42,230 nt of DNA, from positions 1-42,230 of IMG/VR virus record IMGVR_UViG_3300032278_004256, one strand, 5' to 3'. The notes beneath the pieces are model-generated. The model did no database searches. It was not told the origin of the DNA and worked only from the letters and a program-made list of their open reading frames with translations. Shown piece by piece: positions 1 through 7,096 of this stretch (position 1 is its first letter; every line of letters begins with the position of its first letter). The DNA comes from a virus. The position numbers were made by a program, and so were the translations under genes.

Positions 1-141
1 TCACCAGAACGCCTCCACGAATGCGGCGACGACCAGGGCGAGCAGGATCCACGCCGAGGCGACGATGCCGGCCAATACGAGCGGCCAGCGGGGCTGGGTC
101 TTCCGCGGTTCGCGGGAATGGGGCAGTTCGGATTTACGCAT
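1..141 (-). CDS. small single-span membrane protein
   Basis: A 46-residue protein with a charged N-terminus (MRKSELPHSREPRKTQPRW) followed by one hydrophobic segment of about 22 residues (residues 20-42), so it is probably an inner-membrane peptide. I chose the ATG at 141 because it overlaps the stop of the upstream gene by 8 bases, as is usual in this leftward operon; longer starts upstream would run through that gene. Function is not recognisable. It is the last gene visible of the early operon at the window edge. Confidence 0.55.
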   Translation of the reverse strand: MRKSELPHSREPRKTQPRWPLVLAGIVASAWILLALVVAAFVEAFW

Positions 142-382
142 GGAGCCTCTCCCGTTTGCGGCAGCAGCCGGAGTCGTGTTCCTTGGGAAGGACGGTGACC
201 ACGCAATCGCCGTCGAGTGCGACACGGTGCCCGCTGGCGAGGCGGACGTAGGGCGCGCCGAAGGCAATCGCGGCACGGATCGCGGGGCAGCTGAGCCGGC
301 GGCGGATCGTCGCCTCGTCGAGCGGAGCGACCCGCTCGGCGTAGCGATCGAGCGCGTGGCGGGTGATGCGCAGCGCGGTCAT
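134..382 (-). CDS. hypothetical phage protein (DUF4258-like flavour)
   Basis: An 82-residue protein beginning MTALRITRHALDRYAERV, a helix pattern (RHALDRYAERV) reminiscent of DUF4258/BrnT-like small proteins, followed by beta-like segments (VRLASGHRVALDGDCVVTVL). The resemblance is weak and no function is claimed. Its ATG overlaps the TGA of the upstream gene by four bases (ATGA at 379-382), which fixes the start and indicates translational coupling within the early leftward operon. Confidence 0.6.
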   Translation of the reverse strand: MTALRITRHALDRYAERVAPLDEATIRRRLSCPAIRAAIAFGAPYVRLASGHRVALDGDCVVTVLPKEHDSGCCRKRERLHA

Positions 383-699
383 TGCGGATCCACCGCGAGC
401 CAGCTGGCATAGGCCTGGTAGGAGCCATGGCAGCTCGGCGGGGTGTGCATGTGCACGAAGGCGACGATCTCGCGCAGGGCGGGGTAGGATTCGTCGTCGG
501 CGCGGGAAACGGCGCCCTGCAGATCGTTGATCAACACCGCGCGCAGGAAGGCGCCGACCGGTTGCCGATCGACCAGGTAGGCGCGCAGGCCCGGGCGCAG
601 GTGTTCGGGCAGGCGCAGCAGCGGTTGCTCGATCTCGCGGGCGAGCGACCGGCGGCGGTCCTCGGCGAACTGGCGATCGAGCGCGTCAGGTGCAGGCAT
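379..699 (-). CDS. conserved-type phage early protein, function unknown
   Basis: A 106-residue protein. The middle (LPEHLRPGLRAYLVDRQPVG, then FLRAVLINDLQGAV and a C-terminal HTPPSCHGSYQAYASWL) follows a pattern I recognise from many small tailed-phage proteins in which an 'LP.H.R.g...Yi..g...G.FL.avL.NDL..a...AD' core ends in 'P..C.Gs......W'. No activity is established for that family to my knowledge. It overlaps both neighbours (14 bases with the upstream gene, 4 with the downstream one), so it belongs to the early operon. Confidence 0.7.
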   Translation of the reverse strand: MPAPDALDRQFAEDRRRSLAREIEQPLLRLPEHLRPGLRAYLVDRQPVGAFLRAVLINDLQGAVSRADDESYPALREIVAFVHMHTPPSCHGSYQAYASWLAVDPQ

Positions 700-844
700 C
701 GGATCCTCCTTTCTCGCGTTTCTCGTGCTGGGCGCGGTTGAAGGCGCGCGCCCGGTCCATGGCCGCGTGGCTGATCGCGGCGGGCTCGCTGCGCTGGCGG
801 GCGTTGATCCCGAGCCAGCGGCGGATGAAGGCGGGCGCGCGCAT
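686..844 (-). CDS. small basic hypothetical protein
   Basis: A 52-residue basic protein (MRAPAFIRRWLGINARQRSE...). The start at 844 is supported by a TGATG junction with the stop of the cytosine methyltransferase gene; the longer reading frame upstream lies inside that gene. No domain recognised. The C-terminal half is rich in Arg, Lys, Glu and Ala and could be helical. It sits between the methyltransferase and the next early gene with overlaps on both sides. Confidence 0.55.
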   Translation of the reverse strand: MRAPAFIRRWLGINARQRSEPAAISHAAMDRARAFNRAQHEKREKGGSDACT

Positions 845-2853
845 CAGGCGGCCTTGCATGCCGGTACCGCCTCGCCGAAATTGGCGTGGCACAGGGCCTC
901 GCTCATCGGCGGACAGACGGCGTTACCGATCTTGGCGATCTGGTGGCTCTTGGGCAGCGGGCCGGTTTTCAGGCTCCCGCGATCGGTGCGATAGGTGCAG
1001 ACCGGATCGAGCACGTAGTCGGGCGGGAAGCCCTGCGCATTGGCGAGCTCGCGCGGGGTGAGCATCCGCATCCCGATGTCGACGAGGACGAAGGTGGCGC
1101 TGTCGATGGTGACGGTGACCACGGCGAAGCGATCGCGGGTGGTGACGGTGCCGATCGGGGCGTCGAGCCCATGCCCGTCCTGCTCGTTCCCGTAATATTT
1201 GACGAGGAAGGCGGCAGTCGTCTCGGCGCGCTCGAGCATGTCGTCGGGCAGCGCGCCACGCTCGATCAGCGTGACGGTAACCGGCTGCTGGGTGCAGCCC
1301 TTGCCGACGATGGTCGACAGCGGCCTGCGCAAGTCGTGGCCGATCAGCCCGGTGTTCGCCTGGTGGACGAAGGCGCTGCAGACTGAGATGGGCGGGGCAC
1401 CGCCGCCGCGCTTGACGAAGCTGTTGGCGGTGACAGTCGGCATCGGCGCGTCCATCGCGCTGCCCACGCTGTTCGGGCGGTACTTGTGCAGGAAGGCGGC
1501 GCAGGCGGCGTGCTTGCCGCCACCGGCGACCACGGTGCCGAGCGGTGCTGCCGGATCGAGGGCGCGCGGCGACTGGCCTGCGCGCTCGCCGTAGCCGGTC
1601 TGGATCAGCGTCGCGCCGATCACGCCGTGATGCTGCCCGCCCGCGTTCACCGTGCCGAGCGGCGCGGCGACGTCCTCGCCGTGGCTGTTGCGGCGCAGCT
1701 TGACGAGGCTCGCGGCGGCGAGCGCGTGCGGATTGCCCTTCGCGGTGACGGTGCCGAGCGGGTCGGTCGCCGGGTATTCGCGCCGCCCGCCGCTGTCGCC
1801 ATGCGCGACCGAGACGAGGGTGGGTGCAACGACGTTCTTGTGCGCGCCGTTCGCCACAACCGTGTGCATCGGCTCGTCGGCTGCAGTCCACGGCTTTTGC
1901 GAGTTTCGCGTCGTGGTGACGAAAGGCGCGAGCGTGGGCGACACCGCTGCCATCTCGCCCCGGTTCGCCCCTGTGACGGTCGGCAGCGGCTCGTCGGGGG
2001 CGTAAACCCGGCCTTCGCCGCCCGCATGGGTCACCGGCACGATGAACGGCTTCGCCGCGTCGACGACGTAGCGCATCACCCCGGCAGCGATCCGCTTGCA
2101 GGTGTTGGGCTTGAGCGGCGTCTTGCGGTCGAAGATCGAGGGACAGGCGATCGACCAGTCGATGCACTCGGCCGCGGTGCGCCAGGGCAGTTTGCGCCCG
2201 GCCTTCACGTCCTCGCTGTCGGGCGCGCCGTGCGTCGGCTCGGGCCAGACGATCGGGTGAACGTCGCGCCGGGCGATCAGGAACAGGCGCTTGCGCGTGG
2301 TGGGCGCGCCGTAATCGCAGGCGCGCAGCTCGCGGTGCTCGACCTTGTAGCCGAGGCGGCGGATGCGGGTGATCCAGAGCTTGAATTCCTCGCCCTTGCG
2401 CTCGGGGATCGGCTTGCCGTCCTTGTCGAGCGGGCCCCAGTGGCGGAACTCCTCGACGTTCTCGAGCATGATGACCTGAGGTGCGCGCTCGGGCCGGGTC
2501 AGCGTGCCGCCCTTCCACGCGCCGAGGCGTTCGATCCAGTGCGGCACGACCCACGCCATGTCGCGGATGTTCTTGTCGCGCGGCTTGCCGCCCTTGGCCT
2601 TCGAGTGGTGCTTGCAGTCCGGGCTGAACCAGGCGAGCAGCACGGGCGCACCGGCGGTCGCGTCGAGCGGATCGACCTTGTAGATCGACTGGCAGTAATG
2701 CTCGGTCTCGGGATGGTTGGCCGAGTGGACCGCGATCGCGGCCTCGTCGTGATTGATCGCGACGTCGACCTTGCGGCCCATCGCCGCCTCGATCCCGGTG
2801 CTGGCACCGCCGCCGCCGGCGAAATTGTCGATCAGGAGGCCGGTGTTTGCCAT
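844..2853 (-). CDS. phage DNA (cytosine-5) methyltransferase with repeat region
   Basis: Predicted C5-cytosine DNA methyltransferase, 669 residues. Visible motifs: SAM-binding DNFAGGGGAS (residues 9-18), a divergent catalytic loop SPDCKHHS with Cys80 where most family members have PPCQ, ENVEEF (131-136), the TRKRLFLIARR block (186-196), GFPPDYVL near 608-615, and IGNAVCPP near 642-649. Between residues about 287 and 583, where the target-recognition region is expected, there are eight degenerate copies of a unit like PLGTVxAGGxHxxxxAxxL. The likely role is protection of phage DNA against host restriction; no cognate endonuclease is seen nearby. The ATG at 2853 overlaps the upstream stop (TGATG); a GTG one codon earlier is an alternative. 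Confidence 0.92.
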   Translation of the reverse strand: MANTGLLIDNFAGGGGASTGIEAAMGRKVDVAINHDEAAIAVHSANHPETEHYCQSIYKVDPLDATAGAPVLLAWFSPDCKHHSKAKGGKPRDKNIRDMAWVVPHWIERLGAWKGGTLTRPERAPQVIMLENVEEFRHWGPLDKDGKPIPERKGEEFKLWITRIRRLGYKVEHRELRACDYGAPTTRKRLFLIARRDVHPIVWPEPTHGAPDSEDVKAGRKLPWRTAAECIDWSIACPSIFDRKTPLKPNTCKRIAAGVMRYVVDAAKPFIVPVTHAGGEGRVYAPDEPLPTVTGANRGEMAAVSPTLAPFVTTTRNSQKPWTAADEPMHTVVANGAHKNVVAPTLVSVAHGDSGGRREYPATDPLGTVTAKGNPHALAAASLVKLRRNSHGEDVAAPLGTVNAGGQHHGVIGATLIQTGYGERAGQSPRALDPAAPLGTVVAGGGKHAACAAFLHKYRPNSVGSAMDAPMPTVTANSFVKRGGGAPPISVCSAFVHQANTGLIGHDLRRPLSTIVGKGCTQQPVTVTLIERGALPDDMLERAETTAAFLVKYYGNEQDGHGLDAPIGTVTTRDRFAVVTVTIDSATFVLVDIGMRMLTPRELANAQGFPPDYVLDPVCTYRTDRGSLKTGPLPKSHQIAKIGNAVCPPMSEALCHANFGEAVPACKAA

Positions 2854-3089
2854 CACCCGATCCCGAGCGCGGCTTTGTAGGTGTCGAGGATGGTTTCCAT
2901 CTCGGCACGATCGTCGGGGCTCATCCTGCGCAGGGCGATGACCTTGCGCATGATCTTGGTGTCGTAGCCGACGGCCTTGGCCTCGGCGTAGACGTCGCGG
3001 ATATCATCGCCGAGGCCCTTCTTCTCTTCCTCGAGGCGTTCGATGCGCTCGATCAGGAGGCGCAGGCGATCGTCGGTTTCTTCGGCCAT
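2853..3089 (-). CDS. gapR: GapR-family DNA-binding protein (DUF2312)
   Basis: A 78-residue protein with the family signature: [18 protein letters not shown] (residues 9-26) followed by [20 protein letters not shown] and KVIALRRM. In Caulobacter, GapR is an essential nucleoid-associated protein that binds overtwisted DNA ahead of replication and transcription; phages of alphaproteobacteria often carry copies. A Shine-Dalgarno AAAGGA lies 8 bases before the ATG. In this early operon it may help phage replication or replace or titrate the host protein (inference). Confidence 0.9.
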   Translation of the reverse strand: MAEETDDRLRLLIERIERLEEEKKGLGDDIRDVYAEAKAVGYDTKIMRKVIALRRMSPDDRAEMETILDTYKAALGIG

Positions 3090-3103
3090 GGTCGTCGATC
3101 CTT

Positions 3104-3244
3104 TCAGGCGATGGGGGCACCGGCGGCGAGCCAGCGGTCGAATTGGAAGAAGGCGAGGTAGATCGCGGCGATGAGCGCGAGGGTGCCGAGGGCGATCGCC
3201 CAGGCACCCAGGGCATCATGATCGGGGAAGTCGCCGCGGACCAT
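3104..3244 (-). CDS. small membrane protein
   Basis: A 46-residue protein, [20 protein letters not shown]..., with one hydrophobic stretch at about residues 12-33 and a short C-terminal tail ([12 protein letters not shown]). The ATG at 3244 was chosen to leave a small protein in register with operon spacing: it overlaps the end of the upstream gene by 29 bases and lies 14 bases before the gapR ATG region. Function unknown; probably an inner-membrane peptide. Confidence 0.5.
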   Translation of the reverse strand: MVRGDFPDHDALGAWAIALGTLALIAAIYLAFFQFDRWLAAGAPIA

Positions 3245-3527
3245 CAGCGCGCTCCGATCGAGGCGGCGGGACCGGCCGGCCGCAGCAATTGCCGGTGCGC
3301 TGGGCAAGGCAGATCATCGCCTCGCCGTCCCAATGCGCGAAGCATTGGCGAGGCGGCTCGGCCTGCCGGGCGGCGCGCGCCGGCAGCGTGACGAGAAGCG
3401 GCGGGCCGAAGCGCAAGGTCGCGATCTCGTTCGCAAGGGCGAGAAGGCGAAGCCGGGCGAACGGCCTTCGCGATCGGGAGGCCCGGAGGCGAATCCGGGC
3501 GGCGATGTGTGGCTGTGAATGTTCCAT
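3216..3527 (-). CDS. hypothetical protein
   Basis: A 103-residue reading frame starting MEHSQPHIAARI and containing ALANEIATLRFGPPLLVTLP and a C-terminal CFAHWDGEAMICLAQ. Third codon positions in the part I counted by hand (3361-3420) are almost all G or C, as expected for a gene here, while one competing frame is clearly less biased. The protein is basic and of unknown function. The alternative minus-strand frame ending at 3244 gives an Arg/Pro/Ala-rich product typical of a shadow, so I prefer this one, with moderate confidence. Confidence 0.45.
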   Translation of the reverse strand: MEHSQPHIAARIRLRASRSRRPFARLRLLALANEIATLRFGPPLLVTLPARAARQAEPPRQCFAHWDGEAMICLAQRTGNCCGRPVPPPRSERADGPRRLPRS

Positions 3528-3575
3528 GTCTGTTCCATGAAACGAGTCGCCCGCTGTAGGAAAATGGTTTGTGCA

Positions 3576-4127
3576 TCAGGCCAGCTCCGGCTCGCCAACC
3601 AGCGTCAGGAGCGGCTCGCGGGCAGAGAGCTCGGAGGCAGCGGCTTCCTTGCGCTCGCAGCTGGTGCAGAGATCCGGATCGTGCGGTGACCAGCTGCAGG
3701 GGCCGCGATCGTCGACGCAGGCATCGTTCCAGCTGCAGGCGCAGCGGCGGCAGACCGGCGGTACCGGCAGGTCGACCAGCGCGACCGCATCGTTGAGCGC
3801 GCGCCGTGGCGAGGCGGGCCCCGCGTAGTGAAGCGCAACGAGCTGCGAATAGACCTGCGCGTCCATCGGGAAGACGTTGGCGAGGAACTCGGCCTGGTCG
3901 GTGGGGAAGGGGAGCTCGTCGTCCTCGGCCTGCGTCATGCGGTAGGCGAGGCGGGAGACCATGCGATCGTCGGCGCGCGTGGCCCGGCCGCGGCCGAGGC
4001 TGGCGCCAAGGGTGGCGAGCGTCGCGGCGGCCTGGCGGATGCCAAGGCCGGCCGCTTCGCGCCGCTTGCGCAGATAGGTACCGGGGGTCATCGGATCGGG
4101 GGCGATCTGTTGGGCAGCGCAGGCCAT
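3576..4127 (-). CDS. XRE-type regulator with C-terminal cysteine cluster
   Basis: A 183-residue protein. Residues about 17-42 (TYLRKRREAAGLGIRQAAAT) look like a helix-turn-helix of the XRE class. The C-terminal part has seven cysteines at 126, 129, 131, 137, 144, 154 and 157 in the order CRRCACSWNDAC ... CSW ... DLCTSC, a pattern known from phage regulators and likely to bind zinc. The start ATG at 4127 has GAAGGA 7 bases upstream; a longer frame upstream lacks such a site. As the second gene of the leftward early unit it may control early or late transcription (inference). Confidence 0.72.
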   Translation of the reverse strand: MACAAQQIAPDPMTPGTYLRKRREAAGLGIRQAAATLATLGASLGRGRATRADDRMVSRLAYRMTQAEDDELPFPTDQAEFLANVFPMDAQVYSQLVALHYAGPASPRRALNDAVALVDLPVPPVCRRCACSWNDACVDDRGPCSWSPHDPDLCTSCERKEAAASELSAREPLLTLVGEPELA

Positions 4128-4196
4128 GGAACATTCCTTCGGGGCAAAGTTCGGGCGCTGCCGGAAGCGGGTCCGACAAGCGCTCGGTGGAATGGG

Positions 4197-4235
4197 ATGG
4201 GCGGGGCGACGGGTACGATCTCGGGCCCCGCCCAT
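4197..4235 (-). terminator. hairpin between two early genes
   Basis: An 11-base perfect inverted repeat, ATGGGCGGGGC at 4197-4207 and its complement at 4225-4235, with a 17-base loop, in the 190-base gap between the CII-like gene and the XRE gene. There is no U-tract, so it may be a partial terminator or an attenuator rather than a classic terminator. Confidence 0.4.
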
Positions 4236-4284
4236 TTGGGAACCCGCAGCCGCGACCGGGCGCGGCGGGCGGGCAGGGGCCGCA

Positions 4285-4302
4285 CGCGTCCGGGGGGACG
4301 CG
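4285..4302 (-). terminator. short GC hairpin after the CII-like gene
   Basis: CGCGTCC at 4285-4291 pairs with GGACGCG at 4296-4302 around a four-base loop, starting 15 bases beyond the stop of the CII-like gene on the minus strand. No U-tract follows. Together with the larger inverted repeat at 4197-4235 it gives two hairpins in one short gap, which fits a termination or antitermination region. Confidence 0.35.
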
Positions 4303-4317
4303 CGGACCCGGTCCGGA

Positions 4318-4818
4318 TCAGGGCGGCGCGCGCTCGTTGGCGGCGGGCTTTGGCGCGTCGGGCCGGTTGGGAGCAGTCAGGAGGCTCAGCACGCGGCCGA
4401 GCTCGGCATAGGCTTCACCGGCTTCGCGCGCGGCGCGATCGCGATCGGCAGGGGTGGCGTCGGGCTGGCAGGCGCGGACGAGTGAGGCATGGGCCTCGCC
4501 GCCTTCGCGTACGACATCGACCACCTTGCGGTGGAGCTCGATGCGGTCGGCGAACTGGGCGAGCTCGGCGAGATCGAGCTTCTGCGCATAGGCATCGAAG
4601 ATCGGGGTGCCGTCGCCGCCCGCGGCGATATAGGCAAGATCGAGCGCGATCGCGGCAGTGACCGGTAGCTCCTCGCGCCGAGCCGGATCGGCATAGGCGC
4701 GCAGCGTACCGGGCCGTTTGCCGGTAATCTCGGCCGCCTCGTCCCAGTCGCGCTCGAACTGGCCGACGACGCGTGTCAGCGCGGCGTGGATCGAGAGGGG
4801 GGCGCGGCGCTTCGTCAT
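4318..4818 (-). CDS. CII-like phage regulatory protein
   Basis: A 166-residue protein. The N-terminal half (LSIHAALTRVVGQFERDWDE, then EITGKRPGTLRAYADPARRE and LPVTAAIALDLAYIAAGGDG) resembles phage CII-type or HTH-containing activators in which a helix-turn-helix checks for 'growth on a plate' near the AYADP segment. The C-terminal part is helical and Ala/Glu/Arg-rich. By position, downstream of the cro-like gene on the same strand, it fits an early activator. A 184-base gap with no convincing gene separates it from the cro-like gene. The identification is by pattern and position only. Confidence 0.55.
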   Translation of the reverse strand: MTKRRAPLSIHAALTRVVGQFERDWDEAAEITGKRPGTLRAYADPARREELPVTAAIALDLAYIAAGGDGTPIFDAYAQKLDLAELAQFADRIELHRKVVDVVREGGEAHASLVRACQPDATPADRDRAAREAGEAYAELGRVLSLLTAPNRPDAPKPAANERAPP

Positions 4819-5002
4819 TGTTCAACACCGCCTTGCGCGCGGCCGCCTGCAAGTACGGCGCTCGCATTCGTCGGGCGCGCACGGCCATGCGCGGACCGAT
4901 CGGCGTGGGCGGCGCACGCCTGTTCTGCTGGAAAGGCGCGCGGCGAATGGCGCAGACGCGCGAAGCGGGCCTCGGCATGATCGGCTGCGATGATGCCGCC
5001 GA

Positions 5003-5299
5003 TCATGCCTGGGCGCTTTCGAGCGAAGCGGAGGACCCGCCGGCGGGAAGAGGCTCGGTCGCCGGCGGGTGCGCGGGCGATTCCTCGCGCGGATAGAGAT
5101 CGGGGCGCAGGTCGTGTCGGGACACCCCGGTGGCTTCCTCGATCGGCAGCACCCTCTCGGCGGGAAGCGGCGTTCCGCGCAGCAGCCAAGCGCTCACGGT
5201 CGATTGTCTCGTTCCGAGGATCCGCGCCAGAGCGCTTTGCGAGCCAGCGATGGCGATCGCATTTTTCAGCGCAGCAAGAGGGGCATTCGAATCAGCCAT
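5003..5299 (-). CDS. Cro/YdaS-like helix-turn-helix protein
   Basis: A 98-residue protein with MADSNAPLAALKNAIAIAGS, then QSALARILGTRQSTVSAWLL as helix-turn-helix (residues about 20-40) and the family-typical ending LPAERVLPIEEATGVSRHDL. This matches YdaS/Cro-like phage regulators, which act as Cro in the lysis-lysogeny switch. It diverges from the CI-like gene across an 85-base region carrying palindromic sites. The predicted -10 lies only 7 bases before the ATG, so the message is probably leaderless. Confidence 0.85.
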   Translation of the reverse strand: MADSNAPLAALKNAIAIAGSQSALARILGTRQSTVSAWLLRGTPLPAERVLPIEEATGVSRHDLRPDLYPREESPAHPPATEPLPAGGSSASLESAQA

Positions 5300-5384
5300 G
5301 CGGCGTGGATAACGCTAATGTGATAGGCGAGTCAATCGCATATGCGTTATATTCCGAATATCGCATGTGCGTTATGCTTCGCAC
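5300..5384. promoter_or_regulatory. divergent cI/cro operator-promoter region
   Basis: Seen directly: three related 10-base palindromic sites, CGCATATGCG (5337-5346), CGCATGTGCG (5362-5371) and CGCACATGCG (5380-5389, running into the cI start codon). The first two are followed by TTAT, and an inverted GCGTTAT lies at 5309-5315. Leftward promoter: TTGACT (complement of 5330-5335), 17 bases, TTATCC (complement of 5307-5312). Rightward -10 candidates: TATATT (5348-5353) and TATGCT (5373-5378), both without a good -35. Inference: these are repressor operators, the inverted copy overlapping the leftward -10. Confidence 0.75.
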
Positions 5385-5771
5385 ATGCGGCTGAGTGAGC
5401 GGATCGAAGAGCGCCTGGAGGCACTGGGGCTGTCTCAAGCCGAGCTCGCGCGTCGTGCCGACATTCCCCAATCGACCGTGAACACGATGATCCGGCGCGG
5501 CAGCCGGTCAAGTCCTCATCTCATCAAGATCGCACAAGCCCTTGGAACGACGCCTGCTTATCTGACTGGGGAGGTCGACGACCCAGAAGCCGAATTCCCC
5601 GAATTCGCGCTATCGGCCATCGAGCGCGAGAACGTGGAAAAGACCCGCCTCCTGACAGAGGAGGACCGCCGCCTGGTCCACCAGCTGATCGAACGACTTG
5701 CCGAATGCGCTGAGGTTAGCCCCGGGCGGCCGGTACGCGATCGTCCGCTCGAACCAAGGCCAGCTGCGTGA
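5385..5771 (+). CDS. CI-like XRE repressor lacking a peptidase domain
   Basis: A 128-residue protein (from ATG 5385; a GTG at 5367 would add six residues). It starts MRLSERIEERLEALGLSQAE, followed by LARRADIPQSTVNTMIRRGS, a clear XRE helix-turn-helix. The rest is a short helical tail; there is no S24/LexA-type self-cleavage domain, unlike lambda CI. No Shine-Dalgarno precedes either start, and the ATG lies inside the third operator palindrome, so a leaderless message is likely. The gene probably maintains lysogeny; how it is inactivated on induction is open. A GTGA overlap links it to the WYL gene. Confidence 0.85.
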   Translation: MRLSERIEERLEALGLSQAELARRADIPQSTVNTMIRRGSRSSPHLIKIAQALGTTPAYLTGEVDDPEAEFPEFALSAIERENVEKTRLLTEEDRRLVHQLIERLAECAEVSPGRPVRDRPLEPRPAA

Positions 5772-6520
5772 GCTCGTTCGAAGATCGCCTGGTTGCCGAG
5801 CTCGGCGAATTCCCGATCCGGCCGGAGGCCCCCGCCGGCCGGCAGGTGAGGGTGGGGGATGAAGCCGAGAACAGCGAACCCGACGAGACCGACGAGAGCG
5901 CCACGACCACCGCCTTTATCGCCTACACAGATGCCCACGGCGAACCGAGCGAACGCGTGATCACCTTCCGCGGGCTCGAGCAGCAAGACGATCGCGTTGT
6001 CTCGATCCTGAGCTGGTGCCACGAACGACAGGCGATCCGACGGTTCCGGATCGACCGGATCGGCGAGATGATCTGCCCCGAGAGCGGCGAGGTACTCGAT
6101 CCGATCGAGCATTGCCTCGCGCTCAAACGCAATGGTGCGCTGAAGATGCGCGATTTCGCGCTGACCCGGGTGATGAACATCGCGACCTTCATGGCGCGCT
6201 GCGACGGCGACTATCACCATCTCGAGCGCGATTATCTCGAAGACATGCTGGGGCGCTATTTCCGCTTCTTCGGTGGCGACGACGCGGCGTTCGAATGCGC
6301 GATGGTCGAAGCGCCGCGGCTCGCGCCCGGGTCGCGCGACTTTATCAGGGCTCTGTACTACCTGCGCACGAGGCCGAACCGGCGCGAGCTCGCGCGCTTC
6401 GTACTCAATGCCTGCGCCGAGACGATGGATGCCGACGGGCATCATCACGATGACGAGATCCGCTGGGGGATCGAGGTGGGCGATATCTTGAAGCGGACGG
6501 CGATGTCGGAAATCAATTAG
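5768..6520 (+). CDS. WYL-domain protein with TerB-like C-terminus
   Basis: A 250-residue protein. Residues about 62-110 (ERVITFRGLEQQDDRVVSIL ... SWCHERQAIRRFRIDRIGEM) match the WYL-like ligand- or nucleic-acid-sensing fold. The C-terminal half (NIATFMARCDGDYHHLERDY, then LEDMLGRYFRFFGG) resembles TerB-like helical domains. WYL proteins often regulate transcription or defence genes. GTG start at 5768 overlaps the repressor stop (GTGA), so it is translated with the repressor and is probably expressed in the lysogen. Likely role: lysogeny-stage regulator or sensor (inference). Confidence 0.75.
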   Translation: MSSFEDRLVAELGEFPIRPEAPAGRQVRVGDEAENSEPDETDESATTTAFIAYTDAHGEPSERVITFRGLEQQDDRVVSILSWCHERQAIRRFRIDRIGEMICPESGEVLDPIEHCLALKRNGALKMRDFALTRVMNIATFMARCDGDYHHLERDYLEDMLGRYFRFFGGDDAAFECAMVEAPRLAPGSRDFIRALYYLRTRPNRRELARFVLNACAETMDADGHHHDDEIRWGIEVGDILKRTAMSEIN

Positions 6521-6554
6521 ATTCACGGAATGTGACGGTTGGGGGAAGCAAATT

Positions 6555-7094
6555 ATGGCGATGATACGGTGCGGGGAATGCGGCAAGGAAGTCTCGGACA
6601 AGGCGGCTAGCTGTCCAAATTGCGGTGCCCCTGTTGATCCCGAGACAGCGATCGCGGCACCTAGCAAGCTTGCATTCGAGGACGGCCACTTCGTTGCCAC
6701 CGGGAGTATGATGGTCGACTTGGCTAAGGCGGCGATCGAGGCCTGTGGATATCGGGTCGACGCGGCGAGCTCCGCCGACCGTACCGCCAGTTTCACAACC
6801 GGCATTAGCTGGGGCTCGTTCTCCGGCGTTTCAGGCACGATCTCGTGGACTGAGGCGAGCCCGTACCGGTTCGTCGTCAGCGGATCGGGCAAGCAGAACG
6901 TGAAGGGTGGCCAGGTGGTCGCGCCGAACCTGTTCGATGAAGCAAATTCCAAGGCGCGAAACGTCGTGAACGAGATGAAGCGCCGGGCGGGCGCACCCGC
7001 GGACCAGGCAGAAGCCGGCGGTTGCCTGGTACTGTTGCTCGGCCTGCCGACCGGCGCGATTCTCGCCGGACAATTCGCATCCGGGCTGGTCTGA
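6555..7094 (+). CDS. zinc-ribbon membrane-anchored protein
   Basis: A 179-residue protein. The N-terminus has a zinc ribbon, CGECGKEVSDKAASCPNCG, with Cys 6, 9, 20 and 23. A soluble middle domain of alpha/beta appearance follows (about residues 40-145), then a C-terminal hydrophobic segment GGCLVLLLGLPTGAILAGQF. A GGGGGAAG ribosome site precedes the ATG. Such proteins are common cargo genes; the specific function is unknown. It stands just before the six-gene overlapping operon, separated by 2 bases from the next start, and could be part of the same transcript. Confidence 0.7.
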   Translation: MAMIRCGECGKEVSDKAASCPNCGAPVDPETAIAAPSKLAFEDGHFVATGSMMVDLAKAAIEACGYRVDAASSADRTASFTTGISWGSFSGVSGTISWTEASPYRFVVSGSGKQNVKGGQVVAPNLFDEANSKARNVVNEMKRRAGAPADQAEAGGCLVLLLGLPTGAILAGQFASGLV

Positions 7095-7096
7095 GC

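Noticed and set aside
844-2853. CRISPR array because of regularly spaced repeats
   Set aside because: Repeats are at the protein level, degenerate in DNA and within an open frame; no short identical direct repeats with spacers.
923-2908. 661-codon frame on the same strand as the cytosine methyltransferase but another phase
   Set aside because: Product is almost only Arg/Ala/Gly/Pro; the methyltransferase frame has all motifs.
3244-4179. 311-codon minus-strand frame overlapping the XRE and the 103-residue gene
   Set aside because: Arg/Pro/Ala-rich out-of-frame product; the competing frames have an HTH, a Cys cluster and better third-position bias.
4819-5002. Possible gene in the 184-base gap of the early region
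   Set aside because: Frames here overlap the cro-like gene in antisense or give low-complexity products; no ribosome site.
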